A stretch of 37,977 nt of DNA from IMG/VR virus record IMGVR_UViG_3300033143_007503, positions 1 through 37,977 of that record. One strand, written 5' to 3'. This DNA comes from a virus. Position 1 is the stretch's first letter, and every line of letters starts with the position of its first letter. Under the pieces are notes generated by a model. It saw only the letters and a list, made by a program, of their open reading frames with translations, did not search any database and had not been told where the DNA came from. Position numbers and translations under genes: made by a program. Shown here one piece after another: positions 1 to 9,026 of this stretch.

Positions 1-61
1 CCAGTCAAATCTAACGTAAGAACGATTAGGTTTCTACGCCATTTGTCTTAAGGGTTTTTAT

Positions 62-1084
62 ATGCCAACTTCTAAACGAAATCGTTCCGGAGAATATGAA
101 CGCCGAAAACAAAAATGTCTTCAATTTAATATTTGCTTCAAATGTTCGAAACCAAAAGGTAATAATAAATTAAAATGTGACGAGTGTTTAAAAATCAATC
201 GCCAAAAAAACCGAGAACAACGAGCACACCGTTCTCTTATTGGTCTTTGTGATTGCGGAAAACCAGCACTTCCAAATAAAAAACGATGTGATAAATGTAT
301 AAAAAAATATCGTCTTGCCCAAGCAGGTCAACGAATCAAACACAAAACCGTTGGCGGTTGTATCACTTGTGGAAAACCACCAGCTTCTGGATTGTCAACA
401 TGCAAAGAGTGCGCTATGAGAGCCACAAATGCTACTCTTCGCCGATATAATTCAAACAAAGAAAATAGTCTCTGCCCATTTTGTGGTGGAGAACTCAATG
501 ATAAGTTTCGATGCGAACCATGTCATAAGAACCATCTTCGGCATAACAGAACACGTTGGTACCAACAAAGATTAATTGTTTTAAAGCATTATGGCAATGC
601 TTGTATTTGTTGTGGTGAAACAACTTACGAATTCCTAGAAATAGATCACATTAATAATGATGGTATCAAACATCGAGATATCGTTGGTAGACATATTATA
701 GAAGATATAATAAAAAACAACTTTCCGACGGATTTACAAATTTTATGTGCTAATTGTAATCGCGGCAAGGGGAAATTTAAAATCTGTCCGCATAAACAAG
801 AACCAACACTACCAAAATCTAAGAGTGGTATAAACGCAAGGAAACGTCGCATTAAGTGTATTAATCATTATGGTGGAAAATGTATCTCTTGTGGGGAAAA
901 TAATTGGGCTTTTTTAGAATTTGATCATATCAATGATGATGGAAACAAACATCGAAAAATCATAAAAGGAAAATCAATTGTTTCTTGGCTTATCCACAAT
1001 AATTTCCCCGATATGATCCAACTGCTTTGTTGTAATTGTAATAAAACCAAAGGACTTTATACATCTACAGCAAGAGCCGAATGA
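62..1084 (+). CDS. tandem HNH endonuclease with zinc-ribbon N-terminus
   Basis: Probable DNA endonuclease, perhaps a free-standing homing enzyme. The N-terminal half carries four CxxC...CxxC zinc knuckles (about residues 25-40, 62-80, 99-117, 137-155). The C-terminal half has two similar HNH units: CxxC, then FLEIDHINNDG or FLEFDHINDDG, then CxNCN, at about residues 183-237 and 273-330. DHIN supplies the catalytic His, and the paired cysteines bind structural zinc. It lies on the plus strand and converges on the tail sheath gene, as expected for a mobile gene inserted in a structural operon. AAGGG lies upstream of the ATG. The HNH family is clear; homing activity is inferred. Confidence 0.85.
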   Translation: MPTSKRNRSGEYERRKQKCLQFNICFKCSKPKGNNKLKCDECLKINRQKNREQRAHRSLIGLCDCGKPALPNKKRCDKCIKKYRLAQAGQRIKHKTVGGCITCGKPPASGLSTCKECAMRATNATLRRYNSNKENSLCPFCGGELNDKFRCEPCHKNHLRHNRTRWYQQRLIVLKHYGNACICCGETTYEFLEIDHINNDGIKHRDIVGRHIIEDIIKNNFPTDLQILCANCNRGKGKFKICPHKQEPTLPKSKSGINARKRRIKCINHYGGKCISCGENNWAFLEFDHINDDGNKHRKIIKGKSIVSWLIHNNFPDMIQLLCCNCNKTKGLYTSTARAE

Positions 1085-1105
1085 AACCCATTCGGCTCTT
1101 GCTGT
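1067..1105. terminator. bidirectional terminator-like inverted repeat
   Basis: A perfect 17-bp inverted repeat (1067-1083 with 1089-1105) has a 5-nt loop. It overlaps the stop codon of the HNH gene and lies 17 nt from the stop of the convergent sheath gene. It probably ends both transcripts. A weak T-rich stretch follows on the plus strand. Confidence 0.65.
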
Positions 1106-1121
1106 ATCAAGATTTTTACAC

Positions 1122-3950
1122 TTATACAATACCGCCAGCAGCGAGAACTTCCTCAGCAGAGAAACTCGCACCGGTCCGCAACACAACTAAATTCAAAACA
1201 ACAAATTCAACCGTCTTTGTGGGCTGCAAGAAAATCGACACCCACAATTCATTACGATCAATTCGTTCTGGGGTATTATTTGTCTCGTCTACAACTACTT
1301 TATAAGCCGTCAAGCCACGTCTGCTTTGGACATCAGCCAAGTATGGCGAAATTGAATTATCAACCTGATCCCAAAGAGCACGATCATTTGGTTCGAAAAT
1401 GAAGTTCCGTAGAACTTGTGTCATATTCTTCTTGATGCCAATTAAAAGCATTCTGACATCGACACGATCTAAAGCAGTTTGTGTCCGTTGTAAAGTTCTC
1501 TGCCCCCAAATTGTGATCCCATCTTGCGGGAATTTCACAATCGGATTAACAGCATTTCCAGAACCATACAATAAATCTCGCTCACCCTGCGTTGGTGAAT
1601 ACTCAATATCGAGTGCTGTCAGCAAACGACCACGACGTAAACCAGCAGGAGCAAACCACGTTTCAGCCTCACGAGCAGTTCTGGAAAACACAGCAGAGAC
1701 ATGACCACTGGGTGGAATCCAAACTTCTTGTCTACTAAATTGATCGTATACCCGCAACCAGCTCCAGTACAAAGCACCATAGCTGCTATTAATAGCAGTT
1801 CGCAAATCAGACAATAACATACCATTATGCCAGTCAACAACTTGCTGTGGTCTTAGACCAAACGGAGCATCTACAATGTACAGAACATCACCACGACCTT
1901 CACAAACTTGCAAAGCCGTACCAATGACTGAACCAGTCGAAAATCCAGGAGTAAGAAGCAAATTGATATCAATCGCTTCCGGATTCTGGAAAGCATACAA
2001 ACCAGTCGAAAGTGCTGGATTTCCAATAACTGCAGCATCCAATTCACTGGAATATGCCGGGTCAGAAGGAATACCATCAGCTTGACCAGTATAAACTTTA
2101 TTGTTAAATTGGGAAGGCTGACGAACATCATACGTGTCCAAACTCGGATTATTATTCAGATATGCCGGACGCTCTTCCCAGTTTGCATAAGGATTACCAT
2201 TAGTGCCGCCGAGAGTCGACCCAGCATTTATAACATTCCCAATATAACGATCATCAATCTTATCAAAAGAAATATCTTGGACTTGCTCTAAAGATTCTCC
2301 CTGAGAACCTTTAATTAATAAAGTATATCGACCAGCAGCGTCAAGAGGACCAGTAGTAAACGCACTAAGATTAAGCGTTAAACCATCGACCCACGTACCT
2401 GCAGAGGGAGCAACCAACCAACCGACAATATTAGCAAAATAAGCGGTATCAGCCACACATTCATTGCTAAGAGGATCTGCTTCACACGATAATGGTTGGG
2501 AAACAGTGGTTTCACCAGAAGCTGGCAGCAATACTCGATTATCATTAAACCCACGATAAGCACGGGTATAAGGATAAGGAATGTTCAATTCTTCGGCGAA
2601 TCGCAATGTTTTGAGATTCGAAAAATCTGCAAGCATCAAAAGAGTATCAAACTGATGGGTCGAACCAACTACAATCACAACATGAGTTGAACCACCAGAG
2701 ACTTGCAGCTCGAAGGAATCCCATAAAATATCACCAGCTACAACACCAGCAGTATCAATCGATGCCGCTACAGAAGCAGTTGTCTGATTAAGACCAACTG
2801 GAACATTAAATTCAACATCTAATGTTTCGGTCTGACCAATAACATTAATTCTAACACGATTGTTTTGCGAAGTAATATTGTAAGGACCAGGATCAAGACC
2901 CAATAAGTATGATCGTGGGATGTCCCAAGCATATGCTTGACTACCGCATTCGAGAGCAAAAGCAACAGTGCCAGTCAATTGAATTCTATCACCAGCGATA
3001 GTCGATCGGACTTGCGGAATAACCGTTTCGCCATCATCCAGTGTATGCTCTGTAAAAATGTAATCTTCACCAGAAATCAAAGCATTAGCTGCATCTGTAA
3101 ATGTCGCAGCATCCGTATAAGTCGCGGCCAACATTGTATAAACAGTTGGAGACGTATCACCTTCAATCGCTATGGTAAAATTACGGTTATTTGGCACAAC
3201 CGTAAAGCTGAATGTATCATTTTCATCAAGAACGCCAGAAGTCACTTCAACTTGTATAGATAATCCATCTTCAACTGAGATGAATGAAGATTGTCCAGTG
3301 TCTCCCGGATCATCTAAGATTCCTTCGGATACGATTATACCATCGCTATTTCTGACAATTTGATATCCAGCACCTGATACTGGCGCATTGTCTGAAATAT
3401 TTGGTGCTGATGTGATGATCATAATGTATGAGTCATCAACCGAATCGGAATAGGTAACATTTAATGTAGCGGCTGTCGCTCCAAAAGTATTGGAAACTTC
3501 AACATCATTATAATCAATCGAACTTACCGACGCATCGTGGAATACTAATGGGCTGTCGGCTGTGACTTCGCGAAAATTGATATGACCGAAATCAATGCCT
3601 TTGAACAATGGGAGTCGTCCCCAACCTTGTCCTCTAACACCTGACGTGTCGATGCAAACATCATCCAATTCGGTTGGTTGACCTTCTGCGCATTCAACAG
3701 CAACTCGCATTACATAGCATTGGTTGCCTTCTTCAAGATACGCTAAAACTGCATATCCGAGGAAACTTTTGGTAAATGGATTCCCAAAAGTATCAATATA
3801 TTGTGTTGATGTTGTAATCAGTGTCGCTACATTCAGCGGACCTTTATTGGCAGTACCAACAAATGCTGGACGTAGCGGACCAACAGATGTTGGTAGGACA
3901 CTGAGATCGATTTCCCTTGGGAAAACGCCGGGACTAAGATATACTGCCAT
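1122..3950 (-). CDS. contractile tail sheath protein (gp18-like)
   Basis: Main subunit of the contractile tail sheath. The N-terminus (AVYLSPGVFPREIDLS) is the classic myovirus sheath start. The C-terminal 150 residues (NFIFEPNDRALWDQV, LTAYKVVVDETNN, LWVSIFLQPTKTVEFV) match the conserved sheath core that wraps the tube. ATG at 3950 is preferred over ATG at 3965 because GGAG lies 9 nt upstream. At 942 aa it is much longer than T4 gp18 (659 aa); the extra length is in the beta-rich middle (about residues 100-450), probably surface domains. It is the last of the minus-strand neck/tail genes and follows a gp15-like gene, as in T4. Confidence 0.93.
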   Translation of the reverse strand: MAVYLSPGVFPREIDLSVLPTSVGPLRPAFVGTANKGPLNVATLITTSTQYIDTFGNPFTKSFLGYAVLAYLEEGNQCYVMRVAVECAEGQPTELDDVCIDTSGVRGQGWGRLPLFKGIDFGHINFREVTADSPLVFHDASVSSIDYNDVEVSNTFGATAATLNVTYSDSVDDSYIMIITSAPNISDNAPVSGAGYQIVRNSDGIIVSEGILDDPGDTGQSSFISVEDGLSIQVEVTSGVLDENDTFSFTVVPNNRNFTIAIEGDTSPTVYTMLAATYTDAATFTDAANALISGEDYIFTEHTLDDGETVIPQVRSTIAGDRIQLTGTVAFALECGSQAYAWDIPRSYLLGLDPGPYNITSQNNRVRINVIGQTETLDVEFNVPVGLNQTTASVAASIDTAGVVAGDILWDSFELQVSGGSTHVVIVVGSTHQFDTLLMLADFSNLKTLRFAEELNIPYPYTRAYRGFNDNRVLLPASGETTVSQPLSCEADPLSNECVADTAYFANIVGWLVAPSAGTWVDGLTLNLSAFTTGPLDAAGRYTLLIKGSQGESLEQVQDISFDKIDDRYIGNVINAGSTLGGTNGNPYANWEERPAYLNNNPSLDTYDVRQPSQFNNKVYTGQADGIPSDPAYSSELDAAVIGNPALSTGLYAFQNPEAIDINLLLTPGFSTGSVIGTALQVCEGRGDVLYIVDAPFGLRPQQVVDWHNGMLLSDLRTAINSSYGALYWSWLRVYDQFSRQEVWIPPSGHVSAVFSRTAREAETWFAPAGLRRGRLLTALDIEYSPTQGERDLLYGSGNAVNPIVKFPQDGITIWGQRTLQRTQTALDRVDVRMLLIGIKKNMTQVLRNFIFEPNDRALWDQVDNSISPYLADVQSRRGLTAYKVVVDETNNTPERIDRNELWVSIFLQPTKTVEFVVLNLVVLRTGASFSAEEVLAAGGIV

Positions 3951-4009
3951 TGGTGTCCGCTCCATTCGTCAAAATTGACTTCTGTGGGTATTTTTGACGA
4001 AATAACTAT

Positions 4010-4261
4010 TTAAGGAGTAACTGTTGTATGTTCTTCAGAATCGAAGACAATTCTAATCATCTTCCGTTTTTGTAGATTATCAACTTGTTCTTGAATTAAA
4101 TGTGTCTTTGGTAATAAAGCATTTTTTCCAGGATCAATTCTTACCTGTTGCTCATTACGATAAAAATCACTCCCAGGTGGTCTAACCTGTAATTGAACCA
4201 ATTGGTTGGAACAATTATAAATCCTAATCGTCTCAGTTTTCTTAGCTTTGCCAATATCCAT
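4010..4261 (-). CDS. small conserved virion-type protein
   Basis: Unrecognised 83-aa protein between the sheath and gp15-like genes. The sequence alternates beta-type stretches (TIRIYNCSNQLVQLQV) with a basic segment, and looks like a small beta-sandwich. AGGAG lies 5 nt before the second of two adjacent ATGs (4261), so that start is preferred to 4264. Its position suggests a tail assembly or completion role, but no motif shows this. Confidence 0.6.
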   Translation of the reverse strand: MDIGKAKKTETIRIYNCSNQLVQLQVRPPGSDFYRNEQQVRIDPGKNALLPKTHLIQEQVDNLQKRKMIRIVFDSEEHTTVTP

Positions 4262-4273
4262 CAATAGCTCCTA

Positions 4274-5131
4274 TCAAATATCTTGAACAGGTTCATACGA
4301 AGTATTACTAGATTCAGAAACGTAAAGGATTTTCCCCGTCATTTCTTTAACTAAACTAATCTGGCCCAGAACAGTCTTAACGATCGTCTCCGGTAGTGGT
4401 AACCACGCTTCAGCAACCATGGTTACTTCATACCGTACTTTTGCATGTGTATCAAATCCAGCTTCCTTATCACTAGAATCAGTAGAACCACTATAACGAA
4501 TTTGAATATTTCCCTGGATTTTACCATCGAACATTTTAAATTCAGCAAGAGGATTAAATCTAGTGAGGACTTGATATAATATATACTCAATATCTCTTTT
4601 ATGCTCAGCCCAAATTGTAAAATTATAATCAACAAGCCAAGGCGTAGGACGATATACCTGAGCAGCCATATCACCACGAGTACTCAAATATCTATGATTC
4701 ATAGGATGATAAGCTGGGCTAAACTTTTCCGGGTTAAACTCAATACCCTCCCGACTAATGGCAGCAACCGGCAAACGAACACGACCTTCAACAAGATCAT
4801 CATTCCAAATCAGAACACTCTTATCACCACCAGCAATCTTAACTCTCATAAAACGATACGAATCTTTAGTAGGCACCCGTATACCAGTCCAATACTGCTT
4901 CATCGCCTGGTCCAAAGACCTAAAACCAGGAATCAAGAATTCCTCTAAATATGTCGGATATTCCTGAACACCACTAGATTGAATATGAGTACGGCCACCC
5001 TCAGCATGACTCAACTGAGCCATAGCAGGAGTAGAAGGTAATCCTAACGGCAATTCACTAGGCGGAACAGTACGCTGTTCCGGATTTACCGTAAAATCAG
5101 AGCTAAAATCGTAAAGCGGCACGTCATTCAA
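4274..5131 (-). CDS. tail sheath stabiliser / tail completion protein (T4 gp15-like)
   Basis: Probably caps the tail tube and sheath at the head-proximal end. The segment around residues 160-240 (YRPTPWLVDYNFTIWAEHKR, then a region ending FNPLAEF) matches the T4 gp15 pattern of a beta strand followed by a helix and a phrase like IVEQILPYFQPHF. The earlier RFMRVKIAG and VRLPVAAISREG stretches fit its N-terminal strands. At 285 aa it is near the T4 gp15 length (272 aa). Its ATG overlaps the stop of the preceding 98-aa gene in ATGA. Order with the sheath downstream and a gp14-like gene upstream supports the call. Similarity was judged by eye. Confidence 0.7.
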   Translation of the reverse strand: MNDVPLYDFSSDFTVNPEQRTVPPSELPLGLPSTPAMAQLSHAEGGRTHIQSSGVQEYPTYLEEFLIPGFRSLDQAMKQYWTGIRVPTKDSYRFMRVKIAGGDKSVLIWNDDLVEGRVRLPVAAISREGIEFNPEKFSPAYHPMNHRYLSTRGDMAAQVYRPTPWLVDYNFTIWAEHKRDIEYILYQVLTRFNPLAEFKMFDGKIQGNIQIRYSGSTDSSDKEAGFDTHAKVRYEVTMVAEAWLPLPETIVKTVLGQISLVKEMTGKILYVSESSNTSYEPVQDI

Positions 5132-5424
5132 CCATTAAAAAGACCAGAGTTTTTCAAACCATCAATAGTATGGCGAACTTTATCCTTAATATCTTTATAT
5201 TCATTTTCATTTGTCACCATCTTCGTACCAGAAAGAGAAATCGACCCACCGGTATCACTAATGGTTTTACCAATTTTCTTAATAACAAGCTCTGGAACCG
5301 CCTCATGCAATTTATCTATAATGCTTTCTGTAATATCATTAAAAATCATATGACTAATATTATCAAAATGTTTCGGTAATACTTTAACCTGATCCTTAAG
5401 ATCAGATGCTTTCTCTGTAAGCAT
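5128..5424 (-). CDS. hypothetical protein in neck/tail operon
   Basis: Unrecognised 98-aa, mostly helical protein. The N-terminal 45 residues are amphipathic, and a Ser/Gly-rich turn sits near residue 62. Its start lies inside the end of the gp14-like gene (23-nt overlap) with GAGGT upstream. Its stop overlaps the gp15-like start. This tight coupling marks it as a genuine member of the connector/tail assembly operon. It might be a tail completion factor or chaperone, but this is only positional. Confidence 0.6.
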   Translation of the reverse strand: MLTEKASDLKDQVKVLPKHFDNISHMIFNDITESIIDKLHEAVPELVIKKIGKTISDTGGSISLSGTKMVTNENEYKDIKDKVRHTIDGLKNSGLFNG

Positions 5425-6031
5425 CGCCAGACCTCACATGTTCTTCAATTGGCATATCTTCTCGCGGCCTAACAGTAATATCAGCAGTCAAAACTTCAAC
5501 CTGACAGGTAAAATAAAGCCAGATATACCTAAAATTACCACTAGGAGTCGCATTCGTAACCCTATAAGTTACAGGATTAATAGCAGCAGCATTATACGGG
5601 ATCCTGATTACATCCCCAGTCCGTAACATCCTGGCATCAAATTCAGAATAAAGCTGCCTATGGCTAAAAGTTATTTCTTCTCTATGGTTTTCAATATCCG
5701 CTCCCCATTTTTTCAATTCCAACTCCACAGGAGATGGTTTGAAAAAAGCCTTCATAGGAATTGGTTCCCAGTAAGTAACATCAGCATCTTCGTCAAAAAC
5801 ATCATCAGTATCATTATTATCAGTACGAAGATATAATTCTATCTCGGCACCTGAAACATTAATAACTTCATCGGCCAATTGTCTCGCTAGCTTAACATCA
5901 GCCGATCCTTCATCATGTAATGCTACCTGAGTATGCCTTTGGGCGACATCTGAACGCATACTTTCCCACACAGATGAGAACTTACCAGAACTCACTTGAC
6001 CTGTCTCTACTGCAAACCGATGGATTGTCAT
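5402..6031 (-). CDS. neck / head-closure protein (T4 gp14-like)
   Basis: Likely connector protein between portal and tail. Diagnostic stretches are IELYLRTDNND, the phrase IPMKAFFKPSPVELELKKWG, then ITFSHRQLYSEFDARMLRTG and DVIRIPYN. This follows the gp14-type pattern of a short beta core, an FxPxxxELxxxG segment and a GDVIxxP strand. At 209 aa it is slightly shorter than T4 gp14 (256 aa). It lies upstream of the gp15-like gene as in T4. No clear Shine-Dalgarno precedes the start at 6031, which is only 24 nt from the divergent gene at 6056. The assignment is from memory of family patterns. Confidence 0.5.
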   Translation of the reverse strand: MTIHRFAVETGQVSSGKFSSVWESMRSDVAQRHTQVALHDEGSADVKLARQLADEVINVSGAEIELYLRTDNNDTDDVFDEDADVTYWEPIPMKAFFKPSPVELELKKWGADIENHREEITFSHRQLYSEFDARMLRTGDVIRIPYNAAAINPVTYRVTNATPSGNFRYIWLYFTCQVEVLTADITVRPREDMPIEEHVRSGDAYRESI

Positions 6032-6055
6032 ACTTTATTTTTGTATTTGAAATAT

Positions 6056-6688
6056 ATGGAAAAAACACAAAGTAATCGTAATGATGTTTACGAATCAACT
6101 GTGGCCATCGACGGATGGGTCATAGAAAATATCAGCTTCTTCAGAAATAATTGGAATCAAAGAACCCAAGCAGGATCTTCCCTAATATCGGTGCATACCA
6201 GGCACGATGAACCAGATGTGATAGGCTACACCACAGAACCACATGTCACGTATGATGCCGATGATTGTCTTTTCTTTATTTATTATTATGATAATAGAAT
6301 CAACATCGGGATGACCAATAAAAGCATAATAGAATTAGATAATATAGCAGAACTCGATTTAGCTTCACCATTCTTTTTTGATCATTTAGAAGGCATTATA
6401 TGGAATATACGATTAATTGACTATATCCAAGCCGATCTCACAGCAATCCAAAAAAATTTAAATCATATTAGTCTCAAAATACTCGATAAACGAGATGATG
6501 CATTTAAAAGAATAGGACTCCTACGAAAACTCCATGAATTCACTGGTGAAGTTGGAGCGAAAACCAGAGAGTATACAGAAAGAATACTCAAAGACCCAAA
6601 AGAGGTTGCCTGGCCAATAGTGAATGGGCAGACAATAAAGCAACCCCATTCTCATTCATCAGATGAATGGGACGTAATCCCATTCTAA
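6056..6688 (+). CDS. hypothetical protein, plus-strand insert
   Basis: Unrecognised 210-aa protein. ATG at 6056 (MEKTQSN) is chosen because an upstream start at 5996 would run through the divergent gp14-like gene. There is no good Shine-Dalgarno. The N-terminal 100 residues look beta-rich, with aromatic segments such as CLFFIYYYDN. The rest is helical, with a coiled-coil-like stretch around 125-170. Codon usage is AT-rich like its neighbours. It is an orientation outlier inside the late operon and may be a small accessory (moron-type) gene. It ends tail to tail with the next gene at a hairpin. Confidence 0.55.
   Translation: MEKTQSNRNDVYESTVAIDGWVIENISFFRNNWNQRTQAGSSLISVHTRHDEPDVIGYTTEPHVTYDADDCLFFIYYYDNRINIGMTNKSIIELDNIAELDLASPFFFDHLEGIIWNIRLIDYIQADLTAIQKNLNHISLKILDKRDDAFKRIGLLRKLHEFTGEVGAKTREYTERILKDPKEVAWPIVNGQTIKQPHSHSSDEWDVIPF
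6665..6685. terminator. hairpin between convergent genes
   Basis: An 8-bp perfect stem, GAATGGGA/TCCCATTC with loop CGTAA, overlaps the 3' ends of the convergent genes ending at 6688 and 6685. It probably works as a terminator in both directions, although no strong U-run is present. Confidence 0.4.
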
Positions 6689-7512
6689 GTCCCAGATAAT
6701 CCCCAAGGCGGTATCGGAGGAAGAACACCAACACCAGCAGGGAAAGAACCCTCATCCTTATAAGGACTATTCGGAGGAGCGATAACTTCATCAAAATCAG
6801 GCGAAGGACAATAACCCATACCCATCGTATCGCAAGAATCAAATGATTCCTCGACCGGCAACTCCTCATTAGCCAAGTCCTTCAAAATAGCATAATAATC
6901 AGGATATTTATCACACGGACAATCAACATCAACCGCAGGAAGCACAAACCATGACTGACGCATATTACCCCTATTAAAATTCATCCCATATTTAATATAA
7001 GAACCAGGAATTGCTTCAAGAGCCGCAGAAACATTCACCAAAGCATTGCCACAACCACCTTCAGCTAACCAACTAGATAAAGCTGTAGATGAAAGAGCTG
7101 AAGTAGGCTCACAACCCGGAACAATAATTTTATTAGTTGCTAAAACTTCTAATTGCAAAGCAATTGTAATTTCAAGCCTAGTAGTAGCATGACTCAAAAT
7201 TGGTGTGATAGTATATGTAGCACTATACGCACTATCATCTAATAAAACAGTACCACTTATCACTAAATCAAAAGGCTCAGGAGCAGAAACCACTTCCCCA
7301 CTTTTCAACTTCAAAAGCCCATCAATAAAACCCAATAATGTCGAATTCGATCTAATCTCGAATCGTGGATCATTTATCGAAAGACTAGTCAAACCACGAA
7401 TACTAATCAAACCAATAGCTGACCCAGGAGCATTCTGATGTACCCTATCACTGTCTAAAACAATAGACGGTTGTGGATACTCTAAATTATTTTGAAGTAA
7501 TGGAGAAAGCAT
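6685..7512 (-). CDS. virion-type structural protein, unknown
   Basis: Unrecognised 275-aa protein. Residues 1-180 are beta-rich with Ser/Thr/Ile strands. The C-terminal 80 residues are Cys- and Pro-rich (DVDCPCDKYPDYYAILKDLA, then a CDTMGMGYC stretch) and end in a flexible Pro/Gly tail. The cysteine pairs could bind metal or form disulphides. Its start overlaps the stop of the preceding 293-aa gene by one base, so the two are probably translated together. Context suggests a baseplate, fibre or head decoration component. Confidence 0.6.
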   Translation of the reverse strand: MLSPLLQNNLEYPQPSIVLDSDRVHQNAPGSAIGLISIRGLTSLSINDPRFEIRSNSTLLGFIDGLLKLKSGEVVSAPEPFDLVISGTVLLDDSAYSATYTITPILSHATTRLEITIALQLEVLATNKIIVPGCEPTSALSSTALSSWLAEGGCGNALVNVSAALEAIPGSYIKYGMNFNRGNMRQSWFVLPAVDVDCPCDKYPDYYAILKDLANEELPVEESFDSCDTMGMGYCPSPDFDEVIAPPNSPYKDEGSFPAGVGVLPPIPPWGLSGT

Positions 7513-8393
7513 TAGTTACAAATCTCATATCCAGTAAAGACACCCTTTACAATTGCAGTACCAGTAGCAGTTATTTTAACTTTATTACCAGCCAATGCAG
7601 AAACAAATGGTGGACTAAAAATATGGCTGATAAATTCAGATTCCGCAACATTAACCTTCACACTAGCAGCAAAAATCCAGTTCTCAGATGAATCAGTCTC
7701 ATCGAAAATTGAAATCTCACCAGTTCCAGACATACTCAACTGATAACCGGTAATCACAAATGATTTAGAATGACTACCTTCAACAGACGGTGTATACAAT
7801 ACTTGGCCAGAAACTGGTGCGATGATATCAACACCAAATCGAAAAATCGGATGACCAATCTGATGTGGAGGATTACCATGTTCAATACCCTCCAAAGTAC
7901 TCACATCATGAATTACACGACCATGCAATGAACCAGGAACCGATCCCGCCTGAGAAACTCGTGCTCTAAACTTACGAATATTGCTTATAGACCCAATAAA
8001 ATTCTCATCAGAATGCGTATGATTCCTAAATCCATCTGCTCCGATTTGACGAAGAGTAATCGGCGTCCAACTAGTATCGTCAAATGATCCTTCAAAATTC
8101 ACCGTACCCCCAATAGGCACAACTAAACGAAAACCAATACTAGCAAATCCGCATGGATTATCGAATAAAAATTCATTATTAAGATTCTGACCAATAACAC
8201 CATCTATATCAACAAATCTTTGGTCAAGAACAGGAATACGATTGGTCTCAGAAGCCACCTGTAAACCACCAGCATCAAGCCCATATACTAATCGAACGTT
8301 CTGAGCTTTTACCTCACCATCAGTAGAAGTGGCCATTTTATCGCCACCTTCGCCACGATTAAGTTCAGAATAATCAGCTTGATTCAAAGTCAT
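7512..8393 (-). CDS. fibre- or decoration-like structural protein
   Basis: Unrecognised 293-aa protein, almost entirely predicted beta structure. The phrase GGTVNFEGSFDDTSWTPITL resembles the Ig/BppU-like strands of phage receptor-binding and decoration proteins. The C-terminus (GNKVKITATGTAIVKGVFTG) is another beta domain. GAGGTG lies 6 nt before ATG 8393, inside the end of the upstream gene, which supports this start. An alternative ATG at 8336 also has AAGGTGG upstream. Confidence 0.6.
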   Translation of the reverse strand: MTLNQADYSELNRGEGGDKMATSTDGEVKAQNVRLVYGLDAGGLQVASETNRIPVLDQRFVDIDGVIGQNLNNEFLFDNPCGFASIGFRLVVPIGGTVNFEGSFDDTSWTPITLRQIGADGFRNHTHSDENFIGSISNIRKFRARVSQAGSVPGSLHGRVIHDVSTLEGIEHGNPPHQIGHPIFRFGVDIIAPVSGQVLYTPSVEGSHSKSFVITGYQLSMSGTGEISIFDETDSSENWIFAASVKVNVAESEFISHIFSPPFVSALAGNKVKITATGTAIVKGVFTGYEICN

Positions 8394-8397
8394 TTAT

Positions 8398-8943
8398 TCA
8401 CCTCTCATATCGGATGTCACCAACATGACTCCATCCGATGTTTTCCACGGTATTTCTTACATCTATTGGTGTAATTTTGCTAGGTTCTTTATCCCAAGTA
8501 ACAAAACCACCCGCTTGCAAAATACGACCACATTCTTCAGAACAATGAATAGTTTCAGTTTCAAACAAGTAGTTAATACCCATACTATATTTAACGCCAA
8601 GCCAGCGTTCACCTTCAGCATGCATATCTTTCAATTGTTTCGGCGTAATTATCGGAGGTCGCCAAACTTCACAAAATAAATATTGGTCTCTTCGTCTCCG
8701 CCACCGCATTTTCTCCCCAGACCACTCATGCATTATCTCACGGTAATCCGCAACCGTTACCTTCTGTGATGCTGGAGGATAAGCTTCATAAACCATCAAC
8801 TTATCATTATCATCCAAAACTGTTGCACAATGGTCACAATTAACACCGCTAAATAACCTAATAAGAAGCGAAGCTATGATATGTGGATAGTTCCAGATAA
8901 GAAGAATATCCCCAGCTAACAATTTTACATCAGAAGGCATTAT
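8398..8943 (-). CDS. permuted NlpC/P60 (YiiX-type) papain-fold hydrolase
   Basis: Likely cysteine hydrolase of the circularly permuted NlpC/P60 group (YiiX/YaeF-like), which cleaves peptide or amide bonds. From ATG 8943 the 181-aa product has the typical early phrase LLAGDILLIW, the catalytic-type His in CDHCATVLDD (H37), and the late catalytic Cys in IHCSEECGRIL (C133). In this permuted family the Cys follows the His. GGGG lies 6 nt before ATG 8943; a longer frame begins only at a TTG (9000) without a ribosome site. A role in cell-wall entry, lysis or virion maturation is inferred. Confidence 0.7.
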   Translation of the reverse strand: MMPSDVKLLAGDILLIWNYPHIIASLLIRLFSGVNCDHCATVLDDNDKLMVYEAYPPASQKVTVADYREIMHEWSGEKMRWRRRRDQYLFCEVWRPPIITPKQLKDMHAEGERWLGVKYSMGINYLFETETIHCSEECGRILQAGGFVTWDKEPSKITPIDVRNTVENIGWSHVGDIRYER

Positions 8944-9026
8944 CATCCCCAATATCTTATTCAGATGGTTCAACTTCCCAAAACGAATAATGTGCCCCAA
9001 ATTATTTTTGGTGCGATACGACTAGA

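Noticed and set aside
1-61. Possible gene end at the left edge
   Set aside because: No frame of useful length; only AAGGG before the HNH start is interpretable.
646-852. Minus-strand ORF opposite the HNH gene
   Set aside because: It is antisense to conserved HNH codons and has no ribosome site or recognisable domain.
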